This document shows, piece after piece, positions 58,103 through 64,000 of a DNA stretch of 64,000 bases. Position numbers and translations under genes: made by a program. The DNA lies in NCBI GenBank assembly GCA_035373625.1, contig DAOSNS010000006.1, positions 62,001 to 126,000 on the forward strand, given 5' to 3'. The notes below the pieces were generated by a model. It saw only the letters and a list, made by a program, of their open reading frames with translations. It searched no databases and was not told where the DNA came from. This stretch comes from DSWT01 sp035373625 (GTDB taxonomy: Bacteria > Chloroflexota > Anaerolineae > B4-G1 > SLSP01). The first letter of the stretch is position 1. Every line of letters begins with the position of its first letter.

Positions 58103-58133
58103 CACAGGCCCCGCAGCGTTCGCGGGGCCTGTG
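58103..58133 (-). terminator. Terminator of the ABC transporter operon
   Basis: 12-bp G+C-rich stem CACAGGCCCCGC / GCGGGGCCTGTG with a 7-nt loop, 26 bp after the OppF-like stop. Confidence 0.75.
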
Positions 58134-58158
58134 TGAAAGGGTACATTAAGCCGGAGGG

Positions 58159-59223
58159 TTATGCCAGACGCACGCCGGTCAGTTGTAGCTCCTCGGCGAA
58201 GTGACAGGCGACGAAGTGGTTGTCGCCCATATTGCGCAGGGCGGGCGTCTCGGTGCTGCATCGTTCTTTGGCATAACGGCAGCGCGGGTGGAAGTAACAG
58301 CCCGACGGCGGATTGGAGGGATCGGCGACCTCACCTTCCAGGCGAATGCGATTTTTACGACCGCGCAGGTTCGGATTAGGAATGGGCACCGCAGACATCA
58401 GGGATTCGGTATAGGGGTGCAACGGGTTCGTATAGAGCGTATTGGCATCCGCCAGTTCCACCAGTTTGCCCACGTACATCACTGCCACGCGGTCGCAGAT
58501 ATGGCGGATCACGCTCAGGTCGTGAGAGATGAAGAGGTAGGTGAGGTTCATGTCACGGCGCAGGTCTTCCATCAGATTGAGGATTTGCGCGCGCACTGAA
58601 ACATCCAGCCCGGAAACGGCTTCATCGCACACCACCAGACGCGGCGATGTCACTAAGGCCCGCGCGATCCCAATGCGCTGGCGTTCCCCACCGGAGAAAG
58701 CGTGAGGATAACGCCGCATATATTCCGGTCGCAGGCCACATTTTTGCATCGTATCGGCTACCAGATACTCCATTTCCTTGGGCGAGCACAGCTCATTCAC
58801 GCGCAATACCTCGCTGATGATCTCGAATATATTCATGCGCGGATTCAGGGATGAGTATGGATCTTGAAAGATCATACGGATATCTTTGCGGTATGCCTGA
58901 AGTTCTTTAGTGTCAAGTTTGGCCAGATCAACTTCTGTCCCATCGGCAAGCCGATAGATAACACTCCCCTCGGTTGGCTTGTAGGCGCGAACTAGACACC
59001 GCCCCACGGTTGTTTTTCCACACCCCGATTCTCCTACCAACCCCAGGGTCTCACCGGGGTAGATCGAGAAAGACACATCATCTACAGCCTTAACGTATCC
59101 ACCGATTTTTCCGAAAATGCCCTTGAGAATCGGGAAATACATTTTCAGATTACTGACTTCGAGCAGCGGTTTCCCGTTCTCGGATGTTAGATTAAGCTGG
59201 CTTTGTGGCGTTTGCTCGGTCAT
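58159..59223 (-). CDS. OppF/DppF-type ABC transporter ATP-binding protein
   Basis: 354 residues. Walker A GLVGESGCGKTT, signature FSGGERQRIGIARAL, Walker B LVVCDEAVSG with the D-loop, and a C-terminal cysteine-containing oligopeptide/dipeptide ATPase domain (CYFHPRCRYAKERC). With OppD it powers uptake of peptides or oligosaccharides. Overlaps oppD by 4 bp. The transporter order SBP-OppB-OppC-OppD-OppF is standard. Confidence 0.93.
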   Translation of the reverse strand: MTEQTPQSQLNLTSENGKPLLEVSNLKMYFPILKGIFGKIGGYVKAVDDVSFSIYPGETLGLVGESGCGKTTVGRCLVRAYKPTEGSVIYRLADGTEVDLAKLDTKELQAYRKDIRMIFQDPYSSLNPRMNIFEIISEVLRVNELCSPKEMEYLVADTMQKCGLRPEYMRRYPHAFSGGERQRIGIARALVTSPRLVVCDEAVSGLDVSVRAQILNLMEDLRRDMNLTYLFISHDLSVIRHICDRVAVMYVGKLVELADANTLYTNPLHPYTESLMSAVPIPNPNLRGRKNRIRLEGEVADPSNPPSGCYFHPRCRYAKERCSTETPALRNMGDNHFVACHFAEELQLTGVRLA

Positions 59224-60263
59224 GATGCCATCTCCCGTACAGGTTTTTTAGCGTCTTCATCGAATAGTAAACAATGAACCTGGTGATTCTCGCTAATGTT
59301 GATAGTCCTGGGTTCGACTTGAGAACAGATGGGCATGGCCTTGGGGCAACGGGGGTGGAAGGGACACCCTGAAGGGCGGCGGAACGGGCTTGGCACCATA
59401 CCTCTAATCACTTCCAGTTTTTCGCGCGTGGCGGTCACTTTGGGAATGGATCGTAGTAATGATTGGGTATAGGGGTGCTGCGGATCATTGAAAATTGTGT
59501 ACACATCACTGTATTCCACGACATTGCCTAGATACATGACGGCAACATTGTCGGCGATTTCTGCCACCACGCCCAAATCATGGGTGATGAACATAATTCC
59601 CATATCATAGTCTCTTTGTAGGCCCAGCATAAGGTCAATGATTTGGGCCTGTGTCGTCACATCCAACGCCGTTGTCGGCTCGTCGGCGATGAGCAGGCTG
59701 GGGTTACAGGATAACGCCATAGCGATCATGGCCCGTTGGCGCATACCACCCGACAGGCGGAACGGGTACTCATCAATAATACGATTCGGATGGGGAATAC
59801 CCACGAACTCCAACATCTCGAGTGTACGTTCGCGCGCCTGTTTTTTGTCGGCTTTGGTGTGCAGCATAATGGTTTCCATAATCTGGTTGCCCACCGTATA
59901 CATCGGGCTGAGGGAGGTCATAGGTTCCTGAAAAATCATAGAGATTTCTTTGCCGCGGATGGAGCGAATGGTACGGCCCTTCGGTTCCAGCTTACTGATA
60001 TTGATCTCCTCAATCTGGTCGCGGCCTTTCTTACGATACATGAGGATATCACCGTTAACGATTTTCCCAGGACGATGAACGATCTGCAACAGAGCGCGGG
60101 CGGTGACGCTTTTGCCGCAACCACTCTCACCTACCATACATAGGGTTTTACCACTGTGAATATCAAACGTGACGCCATCTACCGCTCGCACGATGCCTTC
60201 GTTGGTGAAAAAATGGACTTTTAAGTCTTTGACTTGAATAAGGGTATTGTTATTGTCAGCCAT
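59220..60263 (-). CDS. OppD/DppD-type ABC transporter ATP-binding protein
   Basis: 347 residues from the ATG at 60263 (GAGAAGG 8 bases upstream; a GTG three codons earlier is less likely). Walker A CMVGESGCGKSV, signature LSGGMRQRAMIAMAL, Walker B LLIADEPTTALD and the oligopeptide-type C-terminal domain (CPFHPRCPKAMPIC). Paired with the preceding ATPase as a heterodimer under the permeases. Confidence 0.93.
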   Translation of the reverse strand: MADNNNTLIQVKDLKVHFFTNEGIVRAVDGVTFDIHSGKTLCMVGESGCGKSVTARALLQIVHRPGKIVNGDILMYRKKGRDQIEEINISKLEPKGRTIRSIRGKEISMIFQEPMTSLSPMYTVGNQIMETIMLHTKADKKQARERTLEMLEFVGIPHPNRIIDEYPFRLSGGMRQRAMIAMALSCNPSLLIADEPTTALDVTTQAQIIDLMLGLQRDYDMGIMFITHDLGVVAEIADNVAVMYLGNVVEYSDVYTIFNDPQHPYTQSLLRSIPKVTATREKLEVIRGMVPSPFRRPSGCPFHPRCPKAMPICSQVEPRTINISENHQVHCLLFDEDAKKPVREMAS

Positions 60264-60281
60264 AAGGGGCACCTTCTCTAT

Positions 60282-61427
60282 TTACTGATAAGGATCGGCT
60301 GCATCGCGCAAGCCATCACCCAAGAAGTTTAAGGCCAAAACTACGATAATTACCGCCACAGCCGGGTACAGTAACCACGGGTAAATGGCAATGACGGCTA
60401 CTTTCTGCGTGTCCTGGAGCATCACGCCCCAGCTCACCACGGGAGGACGCAACCCCAATCCCAAAAAGCTCAATGCCGTTTCACCCAGGATCATGCCGGG
60501 AATGGAGAGGGTGATAGAGGCAATGATGTGGCTCAAGAAAGAGGGAATCATATGCTTGGTGATCATGCGCCACAGGGGCACACCGTCCAATTGCGCGGCC
60601 ATAATGAAGTCCTCTTCGCGCAAAGCCAGGAATTTGCTGCGCACCACGCGCGCCATACCCATCCACCCGACCAGCGACAAGATGATCGTGATCATGAAAT
60701 AAACCCTGAGCGCGCTCCAACTCAGTGGAACCATGGAAGCCAGAGCCAACCAGACCGGCAGCGTGGGAATGGAAATCAGAATCTCGATCAAACGCTGGAT
60801 CAAGTTGTCCAATGTACCACCCACCAGGCCGGAAACACCACCTACCAAAATGCCAATCGTCAGGCTGATGGCGACGCCGACCAGGCCGACCGTCAAAGAG
60901 ACCCGTGCGCTGTAAATAATGCGGCTAAAAATATCACGCCCGCTTTTGTCTGCGCCGAGCAAGTAGAAGGGGTCTTCAGCGTTAACGGGACCGACCAGAT
61001 GCAAATCACCTGGAATTAATCCCCAAAGTTTATAGGGATCACCATGATTAAAAAACCGGATCGGGATGATGACCGATTCATCAATTTTCCAGGTTTTCTT
61101 GTACGAAATGGGGTCGCGCTCAAACTTGTACCCATATACGAAAGGAGCCAATTTCCCATCCCGAAATAAGTGGATTGACTGTGGTGGGGCATAAACGTAA
61201 CTTTCTTTATACGTTGTGAATTTGACGGGGGCAAAAAACTCCGCAAAGAGCGCCAGCATGTAGAAGAACAGAACGATTACCCCCCCAAACATCGCCAACT
61301 TGTGTCTTTTGAACTTCCACCACATGAGCTGCCATTGGGAAGCCACTTCTATTTGAACATCGCGCTCTGTGACCGGGGCGCCACTGGCGCGGTTGGCGGC
61401 TGCTAAATCAATTTCACTGATGGTCAT
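60282..61427 (-). CDS. OppC/DppC-type ABC transporter permease
   Basis: 381 residues, longer than usual (about 300) because of an extended periplasmic insert between TM1 (about 37-60) and the core permease domain. Core has about five further helices with the EAA loop (DGVPLWRMITKHMIPSF) that contacts the ATPases. Terminates 18 bp before oppD. The long insert resembles permeases of oligosaccharide-specific members of this family. Confidence 0.92.
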   Translation of the reverse strand: MTISEIDLAAANRASGAPVTERDVQIEVASQWQLMWWKFKRHKLAMFGGVIVLFFYMLALFAEFFAPVKFTTYKESYVYAPPQSIHLFRDGKLAPFVYGYKFERDPISYKKTWKIDESVIIPIRFFNHGDPYKLWGLIPGDLHLVGPVNAEDPFYLLGADKSGRDIFSRIIYSARVSLTVGLVGVAISLTIGILVGGVSGLVGGTLDNLIQRLIEILISIPTLPVWLALASMVPLSWSALRVYFMITIILSLVGWMGMARVVRSKFLALREEDFIMAAQLDGVPLWRMITKHMIPSFLSHIIASITLSIPGMILGETALSFLGLGLRPPVVSWGVMLQDTQKVAVIAIYPWLLYPAVAVIIVVLALNFLGDGLRDAADPYQ

Positions 61428-61453
61428 CGTGATTTACCTCTTTCTACCAGGAA

Positions 61454-62449
61454 TTATTGGAGGCGGATGCGTGGGTCAAGAATGGCCAGCAAGACATCAG
61501 AGATGAATGTACCGATCACGGTTAAGACACTCAACATTAAAATAAAACCCGATGCCACATACATGTCTTGGGCTTTCAATGCATTGTATAAGACCGGCCC
61601 AGAGGTCGGCAGGTTCAACACAATGGAAACGATCACGTCGCCGGCGATCAACCCGGGCAATGCCCACCCGATGGTGCTGATAAACGGGTTCATAGCATGA
61701 CGCACCGGGTATTTCCACAACAGACGTCTCTCGGACAACCCTTTGGCGCGCGCGGTTTCCACGTAAGGCTTGTTGAGTTCATCGAGCAAATTGGCGCGCA
61801 TTGTGCGGATCAAGCCGGCTGTGCCTCCCATACCGATAATCAACGCCGGAATCCATAGATGTTTCAACATATCAACAAATTTTGCCATACTCCACGGCGC
61901 AGAGGCAAATTCCTGGGAAAACAAGCCGATCATAGCTTGATCGAAATATTTATACGTGAGGAATAGCAAGATGAGTGCTAACAGGAAGTTCGGCACTGCC
62001 AGACCGATAAACCCGATAAAACTGAAGACGTAGTCTCCTAGTGAGTATTGGTGGACGGCAGAATAAATGCCGATGGGTAAGGCCACTGCCCATACCAGGA
62101 TCAAACTGGAGAATGACAACGCAAAACTCATCGGCAGGCGTTCGGTGATCATCACGGCTGCATCACGTTTGTAAACAAACGAGTAGCCGAATTCTCCCCG
62201 GGTGATAATTCTCCCAATCCACTTGAAGTATTGAACATAGATGGGTTGGTTGAAGCCGTACATCTCACGCAGTTGCGTAATGTATTCGCTTGTTATCGTG
62301 GCTGCACCGGCTGAAGTGGCCACAAGCTGATTGACCAGATTGGTGACATAATCCCCCGGCGGGAGCTGAATCAGCGCAAAAGACAGCATCGAGATGACCC
62401 ATACGGTAAAAAGCATCGAAAGAAAACGCCGTACCAGATATTTCCACAT
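61454..62449 (-). CDS. OppB/DppB-type ABC transporter permease
   Basis: 331 residues. TM1 (FLSMLFTVWVISMLSFALIQL), a periplasmic loop including QLPPGDYV, then five helices with EAA loop ARAKGLSERRLLWKYPVRHAM. Separated from the binding-protein gene by a strong hairpin and from oppC by 26 bp. Confidence 0.93.
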   Translation of the reverse strand: MWKYLVRRFLSMLFTVWVISMLSFALIQLPPGDYVTNLVNQLVATSAGAATITSEYITQLREMYGFNQPIYVQYFKWIGRIITRGEFGYSFVYKRDAAVMITERLPMSFALSFSSLILVWAVALPIGIYSAVHQYSLGDYVFSFIGFIGLAVPNFLLALILLFLTYKYFDQAMIGLFSQEFASAPWSMAKFVDMLKHLWIPALIIGMGGTAGLIRTMRANLLDELNKPYVETARAKGLSERRLLWKYPVRHAMNPFISTIGWALPGLIAGDVIVSIVLNLPTSGPVLYNALKAQDMYVASGFILMLSVLTVIGTFISDVLLAILDPRIRLQ

Positions 62450-62480
62450 AATATTCTCCTTGAGGATTCTTCGCAGGGAA

Positions 62481-62511
62481 TGTGCTCCGGCGAGATTCTC
62501 GCCGGAGCACA
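62481..62511 (-). promoter_or_regulatory. Intercistronic hairpin between binding-protein and permease genes
   Basis: Perfect 15-bp arms TGTGCTCCGGCGAGA / TCTCGCCGGAGCACA with almost no loop and no T-run. Likely a 3' stabiliser or partial terminator that raises expression of the binding protein over the membrane subunits. Confidence 0.6.
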
Positions 62512-62525
62512 GAGAACCCGAGTTA

Positions 62526-64000
62526 TCACTCTTTAATGAACCACTGTTCGGGGTAGGTGATCTTTTCTACACCCTCGGCCCACCCATCGTACCAGGTATC
62601 GGGTATGCCACCCAGACGAGCATGGTAGGGATAGTACAGCTCACCCGGGCGGGAGATACCCAGGACGTAGAGACGTTCCTTGGCCTCTTGCAGCACGACC
62701 TTCATCTTCTCGATTTGTTTCTCGGTCGTGGGCTGCATGAGCACTTCTTCGTACTTCGCATAGGCATCTTTTGCCCATTGCGGAGGTTCAGACATAACAC
62801 TGCCGGTCTCGTTGACCCTCCAGGCATACCAGGCACGGTCAAAGTAGCCCTGATACCCATGGAGCGGCACGTAGTAACGCGGGTCAAGGATGGGGGTAAG
62901 CCCCGCACCGCCTTCACCGGTGAAGATGATGCACTCGATCGTGTTATCTTTGCGTGCCTGTTCGTAGGGGTCAGAGGCGATGGAGTTCAGGGTTGCCTTG
63001 ACGCCCACCTTGTCCCAGTAGCCGATCAACAGTTCCGCGACCTGAACGTAAGTGGTGCCGTAGCTGAGGTCATTCTGGACGGTGAAGATCATCTCGAAGC
63101 GCTTGCCCTTATCGTCCAGGTAATAACCATCGGCGTCCTTGCCATTGGTGAAGACCTTATCAAGATATTCGGTCGCCTTGGCAGGATCGTATTCGACATA
63201 CTGGGTGTCCATGCCCTCGATGTACAGCGGGCCATCGTTGTTCGGCGCCACTTGAGCGGGAGTGCCCTGACCGTTGTGGACGATCTCGATGATCTCGGCG
63301 CGGTTGATGGCATACGACATCCCGATGCGGAAGTTGATGTCGGCGAAAACGCTGGCCTTGTAGGTATCGGAAATGGTCTGGTTGAAGTGGATCGAGTTGG
63401 TGTTCGCGCCATCGGACTTCGGGTAGTAGATTTTGATCGGCTTGCCCTCGTTCATGGCATCGTGGTAGATGATGCGGTTTTCGCCGCCCGGGTCTTTCAC
63501 GGCATCAATGTCACCATTGAGCAGGGCGAAGGTGCGGCTTTCGGCATCCTGGTAGGAGATCGCCAAAATGGAGTCAATGTAGGGCAGTTGGTTGCCCTCC
63601 GTATCTACTTTCCAGTAGTACGGGTTGCGCTCCAGCAACACCTGCGTCCCGGTACCCAGAGGCTGGACGGTCACCCAGGGGTACAGCACCGGGTATTCAG
63701 GATACTGATACATACGGCCGGGGTTACCCCAGGTATCGGGCCCGTACTTGTAGAACAAGGCGACCCAGTCGGCCACGGTGCCATCCTTCGTTACCAGCTC
63801 ATCCACATTGGGGTTGTATTTCTTGTGGAATTGTTGCAGGTAGTGCTTGGGGTACATGGCGAAATACCGACCTTGCCACTGCGCCAGGACGTAGAGGAAG
63901 GTGCCGTAGGGCTTGGGGAAGGTCAGTCTGAAGGTGTAATCGTCAATCTTCTCGAATTTCATGTCGGGCCCCTGACCGGTAGGGATCCAGTCAGCGCCAG
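62526..64000 (-). CDS. Extracellular solute-binding protein family 5, 5' truncated by window end
   Basis: The frame is open to base 64000 (GADWIPTGQGPD precedes the first internal ATG at 63962), so about 490 C-terminal residues are seen; signal peptide and first domain lie outside. SBP_bac_5 features: YTFRLTFPKPYGTFLYVLAQ, GTGTQVLLERNPYYWKVD, NFRIGMSYAINRAEIIEIV and late VLQEAKERLYVLGISRPGE. Provides substrate to the Opp-like permease genes downstream on the same strand. Ligand could be an oligosaccharide or peptide; the nearby glycosidases make sugar plausible, but this is inference. Confidence 0.92.
   Translation of the reverse strand, partial: GADWIPTGQGPDMKFEKIDDYTFRLTFPKPYGTFLYVLAQWQGRYFAMYPKHYLQQFHKKYNPNVDELVTKDGTVADWVALFYKYGPDTWGNPGRMYQYPEYPVLYPWVTVQPLGTGTQVLLERNPYYWKVDTEGNQLPYIDSILAISYQDAESRTFALLNGDIDAVKDPGGENRIIYHDAMNEGKPIKIYYPKSDGANTNSIHFNQTISDTYKASVFADINFRIGMSYAINRAEIIEIVHNGQGTPAQVAPNNDGPLYIEGMDTQYVEYDPAKATEYLDKVFTNGKDADGYYLDDKGKRFEMIFTVQNDLSYGTTYVQVAELLIGYWDKVGVKATLNSIASDPYEQARKDNTIECIIFTGEGGAGLTPILDPRYYVPLHGYQGYFDRAWYAWRVNETGSVMSEPPQWAKDAYAKYEEVLMQPTTEKQIEKMKVVLQEAKERLYVLGISRPGELYYPYHARLGGIPDTWYDGWAEGVEKITYPEQWFIKE

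Overview
The window looks like a chromosomal piece of a high-G+C Chloroflexota bacterium (Anaerolineae/Caldilineae-like), assembled from metagenomic or draft data: it contains two placeholder runs of exactly 100 N (19086-19185, 47506-47605). The assignment is inferred from gene content: secreted proteins with Thr/Pro-rich linkers and DUF11 repeats, a giant lamin-tail/PHP protein ending in an LPL-type C-terminus, META lipoproteins, caspase/NACHT conflict genes, tungsten aldehyde oxidoreductase, DUF362 and ThuA genes. No rRNA or tRNA gene was seen.

Layout. 1-12948: a truncated penicillin-binding protein, a convergent 2874-residue secreted multidomain protein with a small membrane gene upstream, a META lipoprotein and a pentapeptide-repeat protein. 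13304-17107: a sugar kinase, class II aldolase and tungsten oxidoreductase operon. 17493-30283: a 13-kb accessory island. It holds two copies of a small adaptor-like gene around a P-loop/TPR ATPase, a WD40 fragment, two caspase-like peptidase genes (977 bp apparently identical), an AbiEi/AbiEii toxin-antitoxin pair, a chimeric adaptor-WD40 gene, and a 1905-residue NACHT NTPase translationally coupled to the second caspase. 30474-36841: a GH3 glycosidase, then a minus-strand surface-glycan operon (flippase-like protein, CDP-paratose epimerase-like enzyme, glycosyltransferase, MaoC-like hydratase). 37010-41413: coaX, a GT-C glycosyltransferase and small regulatory or signalling genes. 41446-43540: an A+T-richer HindIII-like restriction-modification unit. 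43584-47429: mscL, a membrane protein, and a c-di-AMP (ydaO-type) riboswitch with terminator ahead of a glycoside hydrolase. 47657-57609: twin DUF362 proteins, glycogen synthase, SMP-30, an unusual FAD-oxidoreductase/GltD fusion, Gfo/Idh/MocA, ThuA and a flavodoxin-like protein. 58159-64000: an oligopeptide/oligosaccharide-type ABC transporter, cut at the window end.

The most interesting region is the caspase-NACHT island. The C-terminus of caspase 2 and the segment just before the NACHT domain share a KYN...AIGD motif, and five island proteins carry a 'SVAIGGxVxGSVIVTGDxN' tag. This fits a signalling complex in which effector and NTPase recognise each other through matched short beta-rich motifs. 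Caspase 1 has lost the KYN tail. The repeated genes can be read as one tandem duplication with a 10-bp microhomology junction, later interrupted by the AbiE pair and partly homogenised by gene conversion. The NACHT gene also carries a 430-bp frame-safe hexamer repeat and an in-frame REP-like palindrome.
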